Assembly: GCF_001515305.1 (NCBI RefSeq)
Contig: NZ_LNQV01000006.1
Span: 62,001-126,000 of the forward strand
Direction of reading: 5' to 3'
Source of the DNA: Aquitalea pelogenes
Lineage (GTDB): Bacteria > Pseudomonadota > Gammaproteobacteria > Burkholderiales > Chromobacteriaceae
Length of the DNA: 64,000 bases
Below, in pieces: positions 21,933 through 30,524 of the stretch (positions are counted from its first letter, which is position 1; every line of letters starts with the position of its first letter). The notes under the pieces are model-generated. The model searched no databases. It was not told the origin of the DNA and saw only the letters and a program-made list of their open reading frames with translations. Position numbers and translations under genes: made by a program.

Positions 21933-22322
21933 ATGCAATTTCTGCACACCATGCTGCGCGTCGGCAATCTGGAACGTTCGCTGGCGTTTTATCAGGACGT
22001 GCTGGGCATGCGCCTGCTGCGCCGTCAGGATTACCCGGAAGGCCGCTTTACCCTGGCCTTTGTCGGCTACGGTGACGAAGCCGACCATACCGTGCTGGAA
22101 CTGACCCACAACTGGGATACTGACAGCTATGAGCTGGGTAACGCCTTCGGCCACATCGCCATCGGCGTGGAAGATGCCTATCAGGCCTGTGACGCGGTGC
22201 GTGCCAAGGGCGGCAAGGTGGTACGTGAGGCCGGCCCGATGAAACACGGCACCACCGTGATTGCTTTCGTGGAAGACCCGGATGGCTATAAGATCGAGTT
22301 CATCCAGAAGGGTAGTCTGTAA
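21933..22322 (+). CDS. gloA: Lactoylglutathione lyase (glyoxalase I)
   Basis: Isomerises the glutathione hemithioacetal of methylglyoxal to S-lactoylglutathione in the cytoplasm. The 129-aa product is the short nickel/cobalt type. It has the metal-ligand pattern of GloA: His5 in [10 protein letters not shown], Glu in VLELTHNW, His in [10 protein letters not shown], and Glu in [13 protein letters not shown] lies 8 bases before ATG 21933. It ends at its own terminator, so it is probably the last gene of the run from gmhB. Confidence 0.96.
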   Translation: MQFLHTMLRVGNLERSLAFYQDVLGMRLLRRQDYPEGRFTLAFVGYGDEADHTVLELTHNWDTDSYELGNAFGHIAIGVEDAYQACDAVRAKGGKVVREAGPMKHGTTVIAFVEDPDGYKIEFIQKGSL

Positions 22323-22361
22323 GGCTTCTGGCTGCATGGCCCGCGCTGTCGGGCAACAAGG

Positions 22362-22388
22362 GGCCGGAGACGCTGTTCCGGCCTTTTT
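22362..22388 (+). terminator. Rho-independent terminator of gloA
   Basis: GGCCGGA (22362-22368) pairs with TCCGGCC (22377-22383), followed by five T's. Confidence 0.9.
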
Positions 22389-22417
22389 CATGTATACGCG
22401 GTATTCACGGAGCTTCA

Positions 22418-23818
22418 ATGCCTAACGCACTGCGCTATCTGCTTTTCCTGCCGCTGCTGACCCTGCCTGCGCTGGCACAGGCTGCCGACCTGGATGGCAG
22501 CACGCTCAGCCTGGCCTGGGTGCTGCCTTTTGCCGGCATCCTGTTGTCCATTGCCTTGTTCCCTATTTTTGCTCCGGGCTTCTGGCACCACCATTTCGGC
22601 AAGATCACCGCCTGCTGGACGGTTTTGTTCCTGCTGCCGTTTACCGCCAGCTTCGGGGTGAGTAGTTCCATCAGCCTGATCGTGCATGCGCTGGTGAGCG
22701 AATACATTCCCTTCATCATGCTGCTGCTGGCCTTGTATACCGTGTCGGGCGGCATTCTGGTGGGGGGCAGCCTGCATGGTTCACCCAGGGTCAACACCGC
22801 CATCCTGGCCATCGGCACGGCGCTGGCTTCCATCATGGGCACCACCGGGGCAGCGATGCTGCTGATTCGTCCCTTGCTGAAGGCCAATGACAACCGCAAG
22901 CACCGGGTGCATGTGGTGGTGTTTTTCATCTTCCTGGTGGCCAATGTTGGTGGTGGCCTGACCCCGCTGGGGGACCCGCCGCTGTTTCTGGGCTTTCTCA
23001 AGGGGGTGACGTTCGGCTGGACCTTCCAGCACATGCTGTTGCCGGTACTGGCTCTGTCTGCCGCCTTGTTGCTGGTGTTCTTCTTGCTGGACAGCCATTT
23101 CTACCGCCGTGAGGACGAAGAATTCAAGCCGCATCACGATCAGCCCTTGCGTCTGTATGGCAAGCGTAATTTTTTCCTGCTGGCCGGTGTGGTGGGGGCG
23201 GTATTGCTGTCCGGATTCTGGCAGCCGGGGATTCACCTGGAACTGGCCGGTGTGCATGCCGAGCTGCAAAACCTGGTACGCGACGGCTTGCTGCTGTTGT
23301 TGGCGCTGGCTTCGCTGTGGCTGACGCCCAAGCAGGTGCGTGCTGGCAATGAATTCAACTGGGACCCGATTCTGGAAGTGGGCAAGCTGTTTGCCGGCAT
23401 CTTCATCACCATCGGCCCGGCTATTGCCATCTTGCGTGCCGGTAGCAGCGGCCAGCTGGCGGCCCTGGTGCATGCGGTATCCGGGGCGGATGGCCAGCCG
23501 GTGAATGGCATGTATTTCTGGATGACCGGCTTGCTATCCAGCTTCCTGGACAATGCGCCCACCTATCTGGTGTTCTTTAATCTGGCAGACGGTAATGCCG
23601 TCACGCTGATGGGGCCGCTGGCGCAAACCCTGCTGGCCATTTCCATGGGTGCGGTATTCATGGGGGCCAATACCTATATCGGCAATGCCCCCAACTTCAT
23701 GGTGAAAGCCATTGCCGAGCAGCGCGGCGTGGCCATGCCCAGCTTCTTTGGCTACATGTTGTGGTCGGTCAGCATCCTGCTGCCCTTGTTTGTCCTGATG
23801 ACCTGGCTGTTTTTCTGA
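22418..23818 (+). CDS. NhaD-type sodium:proton antiporter
   Basis: Ion-transporter-superfamily membrane protein of 466 aa with a signal-like first segment ending AQAAD and about 12 further hydrophobic helices. The motifs VGGGLTPLGDPPLFLGF and FLDNAPTYLVFFNL are the paired re-entrant motifs of the NhaD/citrate-transporter group and define the ion-binding site. The likely role is Na+(Li+)/H+ exchange for sodium and pH homeostasis. It is a single gene between the gloA terminator and a convergent esterase. An organic-acid transporter is a less likely alternative. Confidence 0.85.
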   Translation: MPNALRYLLFLPLLTLPALAQAADLDGSTLSLAWVLPFAGILLSIALFPIFAPGFWHHHFGKITACWTVLFLLPFTASFGVSSSISLIVHALVSEYIPFIMLLLALYTVSGGILVGGSLHGSPRVNTAILAIGTALASIMGTTGAAMLLIRPLLKANDNRKHRVHVVVFFIFLVANVGGGLTPLGDPPLFLGFLKGVTFGWTFQHMLLPVLALSAALLLVFFLLDSHFYRREDEEFKPHHDQPLRLYGKRNFFLLAGVVGAVLLSGFWQPGIHLELAGVHAELQNLVRDGLLLLLALASLWLTPKQVRAGNEFNWDPILEVGKLFAGIFITIGPAIAILRAGSSGQLAALVHAVSGADGQPVNGMYFWMTGLLSSFLDNAPTYLVFFNLADGNAVTLMGPLAQTLLAISMGAVFMGANTYIGNAPNFMVKAIAEQRGVAMPSFFGYMLWSVSILLPLFVLMTWLFF

Positions 23819-23825
23819 AGCAAGA

Positions 23826-23856
23826 ACGGCGAGTCTCCGTGCTGGCGGCTCGCCGT
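23826..23856. terminator. Hairpin between convergent nhaD and esterase genes
   Basis: ACGGCGAG (23826-23833) pairs with CTCGCCGT (23849-23856), with a 15-base loop and no T tract. It sits exactly between the two convergent stops and may serve both. Confidence 0.35.
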
Positions 23857-23860
23857 GACA

Positions 23861-24547
23861 TCAATGCGGTTTGATGCTGCCCTGTGGTGGCGTAGCGGAC
23901 AGCGCCTCATCCCATACATGCTTGGGAATATGCGATTGCAGGTATTCCACCGCTTTTTCCAGCAGGTCTTCATGCAGCTGGTGGCCGACGAAAGGCTCGA
24001 TTTCAGCGGTCACATCGCCACCCAGTGCAATCAGGTGTTCCGCTGCCCGCACGCTGTGTACATACGGTATCACCGGGTCGGCCTTGCCATGGAACAGGTG
24101 GATGGTAGTTTGCGGCAACGCACGCGCCGGCAGGCTGGCAAAGCGTCCGCTGAAGGCCAGCACCCGGCTGGCCAGCGCCGGGTAGGCTGCTGCGGCTTCC
24201 AGTGCCATGATGGCGCCCTGGCTGAAGCCCAGTAGCGCGGTGGCCGCATGGCCAAGGCCGCTCTGTTGCTGCCAGTATTCCACTGCGGAGACAAAGCCGG
24301 GCAGGGCGGCAGCTACCCGTTGCAAGCGGTTTTCCTCGGTGACGCCCTGTACCGAAAACCACTGGAAACCCTGACCAAGGTCACTCTCATCCGCTCCGGC
24401 TACGCTGACAATCAGCGCCTGCGGAAAGCGCTTGCCCAGATAGCGTCCGAATTCCGCCATGCTTTCCGGGCTGCCGCCCACGCCATGAAACAGCAACATC
24501 AGTTGCACAGGGCTGGCCGGTTGTTGAATCACGATATCGTGGCGCAT
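23861..24547 (-). CDS. YpfH-type esterase / carboxylesterase family
   Basis: Alpha/beta hydrolase of the phospholipase/carboxylesterase group. The 228-aa product has LLFHGVGGSPESM near residue 18, nucleophile LGFSQGAIMAL near 108, an Asp in HGKADPVIPY and the final His in VGHQLHEDL. The start at 24547 (MRHDIVIQQP) has an AGGAG site 8 bases upstream; the long open frame continuing leftward through mpl on this strand is a codon-bias artefact. Divergent from mpl. The natural substrate is unknown. Confidence 0.88.
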   Translation of the reverse strand: MRHDIVIQQPASPVQLMLLFHGVGGSPESMAEFGRYLGKRFPQALIVSVAGADESDLGQGFQWFSVQGVTEENRLQRVAAALPGFVSAVEYWQQQSGLGHAATALLGFSQGAIMALEAAAAYPALASRVLAFSGRFASLPARALPQTTIHLFHGKADPVIPYVHSVRAAEHLIALGGDVTAEIEPFVGHQLHEDLLEKAVEYLQSHIPKHVWDEALSATPPQGSIKPH

Positions 24548-24655
24548 GTGTTTTCTCCTGAACTGCCGGCCCGCTTGCCCAGCGTCTCCGGCTTGAATGA
24601 TGGACGGGCCATGGGCCACGTGTGAACAGAGTGAAATATAAGGCCAATGCAGCGT

Positions 24656-24661
24656 TATAAT
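24656..24661 (+). promoter_or_regulatory. -10 box of mpl
   Basis: A consensus TATAAT 34 bases before the mpl ATG. No clear -35 hexamer lies at 16-18 bases. Position and perfection of the hexamer support a promoter. Confidence 0.45.
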
Positions 24662-24694
24662 AGCCCCCTCGCGGTTAACACAGCATTCACTCAC

Positions 24695-26080
24695 ATGCAC
24701 ATCCACATTCTGGGCATTTGCGGCACCTTCATGGGCGGCATCGCTGCCATCGCCAAACAGGCAGGCCATACCGTTACCGGTTGCGATGCCAATGTTTATC
24801 CTCCGATGAGTACCCAGCTGGAGGCCATGGGCATCACCCTGACCCAGGGATTCGGGGCCGAGCAGCTGGAGCTGGGTGCCGACATGTATGTGGTGGGCAA
24901 TGTAGTGACCCGTGGCAAGCCGCTGATGGAGGAAATCCTCAATCGCGGCCTGCCTTATGTTTCCGGCCCGCAGTGGCTGGCGGAAAACGTGCTGCACGAC
25001 AAATGGGTGCTGGCCGTAGCCGGCACGCACGGCAAGACCACCACCAGCTCCATGCTGGCGTGGATTCTGGAAGACGCCGGCCTGGCTCCGGGCTTCCTGA
25101 TTGGCGGCATTCCGCAGAACTTTGGCGTGTCTGCCCGCCTGCCCGGTCATCCGGCGCAGGACCCGGCCAGCACCAGCCCCTTCTTTGTGATCGAGGCGGA
25201 TGAATACGACACCGCTTTCTTCGACAAGCGTTCCAAGTTTGTCCACTACCGGCCACGTACAGCCATCCTGAATAATCTGGAATACGATCATGCGGACATC
25301 TTCGCTGATCTGGCGGCTATCGAGACGCAATTCCATCACCTGGTACGCACCATCCCGGCACAAGGCCTGATTGTCAGCAATGGCCGCGAGGCCAGCCTGA
25401 GCCGCGTGCTGGAGCGTGGCTGCTGGACGCCGGTGGAAGCATTCGGCGTGGCCGATGGCTGGCAAGCGGGCGAGCCGGATGCCAATGGCCACTTCGATGT
25501 ATTGCTGCATGGCCAGCTGCAAGGCCGGGTGGAGTGGACACTGATGGGCGAACACAACCGCCTGAATGCGGTGGCTGCCATTGCCGCCGCTCGCCACGCC
25601 GGGGTAGCCGTGCGCGATGCCATCGCCGCGCTGGCACGCTTTGACAATGTAAAACGCCGCATGGAAGTGCGCGGCAAGGTGGCGGGTGTCACCGTGTATG
25701 ACGACTTTGCCCATCATCCCACCGCCATTGCCACCACGCTGGAAGGCTTGCGCCGCCATGTGGGGGATGCGCGCATTCTGGCGGTGCTGGAGCCGCGCTC
25801 CAACACCATGAAGCTGGGCACCATGAAAGACGCACTGCCTGCTTCGCTGGCACTGGCCGACCGGGTGTTCTGCTCTGCCGCCGGTCTTAACTGGAGCCCG
25901 GCTGAAGCTTTGCTGCCCATGGGGGACAAGGCGGAAACCTTCGACCAGCTGGATGCGCTGCTGGCCGCCATTCTGGTCGAAGCGCGCAGCGGCGATCATA
26001 TCCTGGTAATGAGTAACGGCGGTTTTGGTGGCATTCACCAGAAACTGCTGGATGGTCTGCAACAGGCTCAGGCACACTAG
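24695..26080 (+). CDS. mpl: UDP-N-acetylmuramate:L-Ala-gamma-D-Glu-meso-DAP ligase
   Basis: Murein-recycling ligase that attaches the salvaged tripeptide to UDP-MurNAc. The 461-aa product starts MHIHILGICGTFMGGIA at ATG 24695. It has the Mur-ligase ATP loop GTHGKTTTSSML near residue 110, EADEYDTAFFDKRSKF near 167, HNRLNAVAA near 288 and the C-terminal DDFAHHPTAI block. The DAFFD/YDTAF form and the length identify Mpl rather than MurC. A TATAAT box lies 34 bases upstream. It is divergent from the esterase. Confidence 0.96.
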   Translation: MHIHILGICGTFMGGIAAIAKQAGHTVTGCDANVYPPMSTQLEAMGITLTQGFGAEQLELGADMYVVGNVVTRGKPLMEEILNRGLPYVSGPQWLAENVLHDKWVLAVAGTHGKTTTSSMLAWILEDAGLAPGFLIGGIPQNFGVSARLPGHPAQDPASTSPFFVIEADEYDTAFFDKRSKFVHYRPRTAILNNLEYDHADIFADLAAIETQFHHLVRTIPAQGLIVSNGREASLSRVLERGCWTPVEAFGVADGWQAGEPDANGHFDVLLHGQLQGRVEWTLMGEHNRLNAVAAIAAARHAGVAVRDAIAALARFDNVKRRMEVRGKVAGVTVYDDFAHHPTAIATTLEGLRRHVGDARILAVLEPRSNTMKLGTMKDALPASLALADRVFCSAAGLNWSPAEALLPMGDKAETFDQLDALLAAILVEARSGDHILVMSNGGFGGIHQKLLDGLQQAQAH

Positions 26081-26107
26081 GCGCTGACTAGCCGACCGGA
26101 GAGCACC

Positions 26108-26739
26108 ATGCCAGACACCGCACAGTGGTTGACCTTTTCCCTGCTGGCACTGGGGATGGTGCTGACGCCCGGGCCCAACATGGCCTATCTGTTGTCGCGC
26201 ACCCTGTGCCAGGGGCGACGTGCTGGCCTGATCTCCCTGGCTGGCGTCGGTGCAGGTTTCCTGTGCTACATGCTGTGTGCCGCACTTGGCATCAGTGCAC
26301 TATTACTGGCGGTACCACTGGCCTATGACGCGCTACGGCTGGCCGGTGCTGCCTATCTGTTTTACCTGGCCTGGCAGGCAGTCAAACCCGGCGGTCACTC
26401 GCCGTTTGCGGTTCGGCAATTGCCACCGGACAGTCCGCGCAAGCTGTTTGCCATGGTTTGTTCACCAATTTGCTCAATCCCAAGGTGGCGGTGATGTACT
26501 TGTCCTTGCTGCCGCAGTTCATCAATCCGCTACACGGCAATGTGCTGTCCCAGTCCTTGTTGCTGGGTTTCAGCCAGATTGCCATCAGTCTGCTGGTCAA
26601 TACGCTATTGCTGTTGCTGGCGGGGAGGATGGCCGCGTTTCTTGCCGGTCGGCCACTGTTCTTGCAACTGCAACGCTGGTTGATGGGTGGTGTGCTGGGG
26701 CTGATGGCCGTGCATCTGGCGCGCCAGGGGCAGCGTTAG
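26108..26739 (+). pseudogene. LysE/RhtB-family amino-acid exporter, single-base frameshift
   Basis: LysE-type efflux protein. The first part has the family start LALGMVLTPGPNMAYLLSRT and helices 1-4. At 26455-26456 a GGG appears reduced to GG (GCCATGGTTTG): the frame then ends at 26494, while the rest of the protein (TNLLNPKVAVMYLSLLPQF and two more helices) continues in the next frame to 26739. Adding one G gives AMGLFTNLLNPK and an intact 210-aa exporter, the normal size. As read it is broken; a base-calling error is equally possible. It is 27 bases after mpl on the same strand. Confidence 0.85.
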
Positions 26740-26742
26740 TCC

Positions 26743-27666
26743 TCAGGCCTGGCGGCTGATCCGGTTGCGGCCAGCCTGCCGGGCTTGTTCAAGGGCGTCC
26801 TCCAGGCGCTGGAACATGGCATTGGGGGCGCTTTCCGCCGTCCGCAATGCACTCAGGCCGATACAGACTTCCACCGGACATTCCTGCTCCTGATTGCGAT
26901 ACACCAGTTGGCCCAGCACCTGCAGCAGGCGCTGGGCTACTTCCTGTGCGCCATCCAGGCTGGTATTGGGCATCAACACCAGAAAGGCATCTTCCCTTTG
27001 GTGTGCCACCTGATCGCTGTCGCGCGTTCCCTGTACGCACAGGCTGCCCGCCAGCCTCAGCAACTGGCGCCGTGCGGCGTCGTCATCCCGTGGTGGCAGA
27101 TTGATGATTTGCACCAGCATGCCGGCAAGCGCACCGCCATAGCGCCGGATGCGGCCGGTTTCTGAATGGGCGTTGCCAAGAAGTTGCTGGATGCTGACCA
27201 CGCCCATCAGCTGGTCATCCTCCAGCTGGATTGATGTGTCCTGGTTCATGCTTTTCAACATATTGAGTGCGCGCTGCAGCAGTTGGTGTTCCAGCTTGAT
27301 CAACTGGCGCATCTGATGGCTTTCGCTACGGTCGCCAAAGCTGATGACGAGGCAGGTTTGCTCGGCCAGCTGGATTTCGCGCAAGGACAGTTGCACTTCA
27401 ATCGGCCGACCGGTGGCGCTGATCAAGCGGAATGGCAGGTTGTAGATCATGCCTTGCTGCGCCAGCAGATGGCGCAGGGTGCTGCTGTCTTCTGCCTGCG
27501 GCAGGAACTGGCTGAACGGACGACCTTGCAGGCTGGGGTGGGGCATGGCCAGCAAGATGGCCGCCAGCTGGTTGGCGGCGATGATCTGGCCGCTGTCCGG
27601 CTGCACCAGTAACAGCCCACCCTGTACGGTGTCGATTAGCGTTTGGAGGGTAAACGGGCTGGCCAT
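26743..27666 (-). CDS. PAS plus degenerate GGDEF domain protein
   Basis: The 307-aa protein, started at ATG 27666 (MASPFTLQTL), has a PAS-like sensor (about 5-115; VQPDSGQIIAANQLAAILLA) and a linker helix. A C-terminal domain follows with the GGDEF pattern (RRYGGALAGMLVQIINLPP, VAHQREDAFLVLMPNT, AQEVAQRLLQVLGQL). The catalytic GGDEF is replaced by REDAF, so it is not expected to make c-di-GMP; it may be a receptor or scaffold. A longer frame adds an unlikely 51-residue extension. It follows a PilZ-like gene on the same strand, which supports a c-di-GMP-related role. Convergent with the lysE-type gene, 3 bases between stops. Confidence 0.75.
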   Translation of the reverse strand: MASPFTLQTLIDTVQGGLLLVQPDSGQIIAANQLAAILLAMPHPSLQGRPFSQFLPQAEDSSTLRHLLAQQGMIYNLPFRLISATGRPIEVQLSLREIQLAEQTCLVISFGDRSESHQMRQLIKLEHQLLQRALNMLKSMNQDTSIQLEDDQLMGVVSIQQLLGNAHSETGRIRRYGGALAGMLVQIINLPPRDDDAARRQLLRLAGSLCVQGTRDSDQVAHQREDAFLVLMPNTSLDGAQEVAQRLLQVLGQLVYRNQEQECPVEVCIGLSALRTAESAPNAMFQRLEDALEQARQAGRNRISRQA

Positions 27667-27767
27667 GGCGACATCCTTGCATAAGGGCGTGGCATAAGGG
27701 CGTAGTGCCGGGCATTCCAGTCTATTCCACTTGGCCACCGATTGCAGTGGAATGCAGCGGGACGGTT

Positions 27768-28280
27768 TCAGCGTTCCAGAATGGCCCGCCGATGCCGGCG
27801 AAATACCCAGCGTTCCCATAAGGGTTGGGTCTGTTCGTCCTGTGGCAGCTGCAAGCGGGCGATGATGGCGTAGGACTCGTCAGGTGTGGGGTGCTGTTCT
27901 TCGATATGTGCCGCCAGGAACAGCATCAGCGCCGAATCGGGATTGGGCATCAGGGCAATCTGTATCGCGTCGCCCACCCGCCAGGGGTGGTCGGACAGCC
28001 AGGCAATGCTGTCCAGTCCCAGCCGGCAGGGGGTGAGCGGCGGGCGGTCCGGATGATGGCCGAGCAGGGCAATTTCCAGTGCCAGGTCCAGCTTGGCTTC
28101 CAGACGCATCAGCATCGGGTCCGGTTCTTCCGGAGTCTCGCTCGGTGCGGCCAGCACCCGCAGCGCCAGCCGGGTTTCCCGCTGGCGGGCCGCAGAGCAC
28201 TGCGCGTCGTTCAGCAATTGCACCTGCAAGGGCAGGTGGGCATCAAAGCTGGCACTGTCCAGTGCGGGCAGCAGGTGCAT
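27768..28280 (-). CDS. Possible PilZ-like domain protein
   Basis: 170-aa cytoplasmic protein, no signal peptide or membrane helix. The middle (about 75-135) has a strand pattern with CRLGLDSIAWLSDHPWRVGD and IALMPNPDSALMLFLAAHI that resembles the divergent PilZ-like domains found beside GGDEF genes; the canonical RxxxR and DxSxxG motifs are not present, so c-di-GMP binding is not assured. It starts 23 bases after serB and precedes the degenerate GGDEF gene on the same strand. The family call is tentative. Confidence 0.5.
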   Translation of the reverse strand: MHLLPALDSASFDAHLPLQVQLLNDAQCSAARQRETRLALRVLAAPSETPEEPDPMLMRLEAKLDLALEIALLGHHPDRPPLTPCRLGLDSIAWLSDHPWRVGDAIQIALMPNPDSALMLFLAAHIEEQHPTPDESYAIIARLQLPQDEQTQPLWERWVFRRHRRAILER

Positions 28281-28303
28281 GGTGATCTCCCGGTGAGAGC
28301 GGA

Positions 28304-29146
28304 TCAGGCGAACAGCTTGGCCACGCCGTCCAGTCCCACGACATTGATGGCGACATCGGCCTTGGCCTGCACCACAGGTTTGGCGCGGTAGGCCACGCCC
28401 ACGCCGGCTTCACCCAGCATCAGCAGGTCGTTGGCACCGTCACCCATGGCAATCACCTGTTCCGGACGCAAGCCAAGTTCTGTGCGCTTTTCGATCAGCA
28501 GGCGCTGCTTGGCGGCGGCATCCACGATATCGCCCACCACGCGGCCGGTCAGCTTGCCGTCCACCACTTCCAGCTGGTTGGCGTAAGCATAGTCCAGTCC
28601 CAGTTGTTGTTTCAGCCGTTCGGTAAAGAAGGTGAAGCCGCCGGAAACCAGCATGAAGCGGATGCCGTTTTCCTTGCAGCGTGCCAGCAGTTTTTCCGCG
28701 CCGGGGCTCAGTTGCAGGCGTTCCTGATACACCTTTTCCAGCGCGCTTTCCGACAGGCCGGCCAGCAAGGCAACCCGTTCGCGCAGCGAGGCGGAGAAAT
28801 CCAGCTCGCCACGCATCGAGCGTTCGGTAATGGCGGCTACTTGCGGCTTGATGCCTTGCATGTCGGCAATTTCATCAATGCATTCGATGGTGATCAGCGT
28901 CGAGTCCATATCGGACACCAACAGGCCGAAGTCGGCCAGTTTCAGGCTGCTGTCGACAAAGGCAAAGTCATAGCCCAGGGTCTGGCAGCAGGCGCTGATG
29001 GCATCGCGGCTGGCCGGGTCGGCGTCTGCCAGTCTGGCCACGTCGGGGCTGGGCTGCTGAATGCCGCTGGCACCGGCCAGCGTGGCCAGTTCCTGCAGTT
29101 CGCGGCTGTCGAGACGGGGGGATTGAATGACGAGGGTGATGGACAT
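28304..29146 (-). CDS. serB: Phosphoserine phosphatase
   Basis: HAD-family phosphatase for the last step of L-serine synthesis. The 280-aa product has an N-terminal ACT-like extension (about 1-70), the nucleophile motif VSDMDSTL (Asp79, Asp81), LVSGGFTFF near residue 170, and the acidic motif MGDGANDLLML near 240 followed by GVGVAYRAKP. Length and motifs match beta/gamma-proteobacterial SerB. It heads a small unit with the PilZ-like gene downstream. Confidence 0.96.
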   Translation of the reverse strand: MSITLVIQSPRLDSRELQELATLAGASGIQQPSPDVARLADADPASRDAISACCQTLGYDFAFVDSSLKLADFGLLVSDMDSTLITIECIDEIADMQGIKPQVAAITERSMRGELDFSASLRERVALLAGLSESALEKVYQERLQLSPGAEKLLARCKENGIRFMLVSGGFTFFTERLKQQLGLDYAYANQLEVVDGKLTGRVVGDIVDAAAKQRLLIEKRTELGLRPEQVIAMGDGANDLLMLGEAGVGVAYRAKPVVQAKADVAINVVGLDGVAKLFA

Positions 29147-29201
29147 GGGCGTACAAGCAGTCTGATGGGCAATACGCCATTATGCCACTTGCAGGCGGAC
29201 A

Positions 29202-29230
29202 GCCGGAATGGGGATGTGTCCCCATCCGGC
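29202..29230. terminator. Strong hairpin between doxX and serB
   Basis: GCCGG-A-ATGGGGA (29202-29214) pairs with TCCCCAT-CCGGC (29219-29230), a 12-bp stem with one bulged A and a TGTG loop. No T tract on either side. It begins 9 bases after the doxX stop and is the likely end of the bufferin transcript. Confidence 0.45.
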
Positions 29231-29239
29231 GCTGTGGCT

Positions 29240-29704
29240 TCAATGTCCTTTGCGACGCTGGTGCCAGCGTTGCCAGGCGGCATCCAGCGACAGGCATCCC
29301 GGGCCGAAGGCAAACAGCGCCAGCAGCAGCATGGCCCAGTAGTAATGGAACTGGCGGGTGACATCGGTAAGGTCCGGATAGCTGATGACGGCCATCAGGT
29401 TGACCACGAACAGCCCGGCGGCGGCAAAGCGGCCAAACAGCCCGACGACCAGCAGGCTGGAAAACACGGTTTCGCCAAAGGTGCCCATCACCGCAGCCAG
29501 CGCAGGCGGCAGCAGTGGGACATGGTAGTCATTGGAAAACAGCAGCAAGGTGGTATCCCAGTCCTCCAGCTTGGTAAGGCCGGACTTGAAAAATACATTT
29601 GCCACCCATAGCCGGAACAGCAGCAGCACCAGCGGGCGGGCAGCATGACTGGCCTGGTCGAACAGCTGCTGCAGTGGCAGCAGTTTTTGTCTGAGTACTT
29701 GCAT
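29240..29704 (-). CDS. DoxX-family membrane protein of the bufferin operon
   Basis: 154-aa inner-membrane protein with four predicted helices (about 23-45, 65-85, 90-110, 115-135) and the DoxX-type RLWVANVFFKSGLTKLEDWD and GLFGRFAAAGLFVVNLMAV segments. DoxX genes commonly close operons containing DUF2282/DUF692/DUF2063 genes and are then called BufD-like. It begins 70 bases after bufC. A role in respiration- or metal-linked membrane redox chemistry is suspected for the group but its reaction is not established. Confidence 0.85.
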   Translation of the reverse strand: MQVLRQKLLPLQQLFDQASHAARPLVLLLFRLWVANVFFKSGLTKLEDWDTTLLLFSNDYHVPLLPPALAAVMGTFGETVFSSLLVVGLFGRFAAAGLFVVNLMAVISYPDLTDVTRQFHYYWAMLLLALFAFGPGCLSLDAAWQRWHQRRKGH

Positions 29705-29774
29705 GGTCGGTCTCCCGTGGAATGGTCAAGCCGCGCCCCTCCGCCAGGCAGGCGGATGGTGAACAAGCCTTGGT

Positions 29775-30524
29775 TTACAGTTGGTAGTGGCTGAGCAGGC
29801 CGTCGGCAAACAGGCGGGCCAGCCCGGCTTGCAGGTCGAAACCGGCTTCTGCCGACAATGCCCGTCCGGCTGCTTCTTCCAGCAGCAAGCCCTGTTGCAG
29901 GGCCAGCAATAGTGCAGCCATGCCTGCGGTTTGGGCTTGCACGCGGACCTTGCCTGCGTGGCGGCTGACCAGTGCCTGTTCGCCACCGGACTCAAGGTCT
30001 ACATTCAGCGTCTGGCCGGGCTGGTGTCCTTGCCAGATGGTAACCACTGGCCAGGGCGATGACAGTGCGCGGCTGCTCTCGCTCAGGGTAAAGCGCAGCT
30101 GGCCGAATTGATCCGGATGGACATCCGCCAGCGCCGTCGCGGCCAGTGGCTGCTGGTCGATGGCGTAATAGCTGCGATGCACCGCCCATTCCAGCCGGGC
30201 CACATCGGCCAGATAAGGCAGGGTTTGCGCTGGTGGAAAACCTTGCAGGAAATCACCGAATGCTGCGCCATAGCTGTGCAGGTTGCCGCTGTGCGAGGCA
30301 TGGCGTTTGCTGTATTCCCGTGCCAGTCCGGTGAAGAATTCCTCGCCGACGATTTGCCCGCATACCGGGTAGATCATTTTCAAGGTGTCCATCAGGCCCA
30401 GCCGGTAGTTGTTGCGGTAAACCGCCAGCCCGGCCGCATTCAAGCCCAGTGTGTCATCCGGCTGCTGCTCTTGCCGGGCAATCAGTTCCAGCAGCTCGGC
30501 CTGCCAGCGTGCTTCAGGCGTCAT
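29775..30524 (-). CDS. bufC: DUF2063 partner protein of the MNIO enzyme
   Basis: 249-aa cytoplasmic protein of the DUF2063 family (BufC/HvfC), which pairs with DUF692 oxidases in RiPP pathways and supplies precursor-peptide recognition. Family blocks seen: RWQAELLELI at the start, GLAVYRNNYRLGLMDTLKMIYPV near residue 33, and LPYLADVARLEWAVHRSYYA near 102. The C-terminal half is a strand-rich domain. Its start overlaps the end of bufB by 11 bases, so the two are translationally coupled, as expected for a stable complex. Confidence 0.88.
   Translation of the reverse strand: MTPEARWQAELLELIARQEQQPDDTLGLNAAGLAVYRNNYRLGLMDTLKMIYPVCGQIVGEEFFTGLAREYSKRHASHSGNLHSYGAAFGDFLQGFPPAQTLPYLADVARLEWAVHRSYYAIDQQPLAATALADVHPDQFGQLRFTLSESSRALSSPWPVVTIWQGHQPGQTLNVDLESGGEQALVSRHAGKVRVQAQTAGMAALLLALQQGLLLEEAAGRALSAEAGFDLQAGLARLFADGLLSHYQL

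Noticed and set aside
23861-26077. 738-codon open frame on the minus strand through mpl
   Set aside because: Only its 3' part (to 24547) has esterase motifs and a ribosome site; the rest mirrors mpl codon bias in a GC-rich gene.
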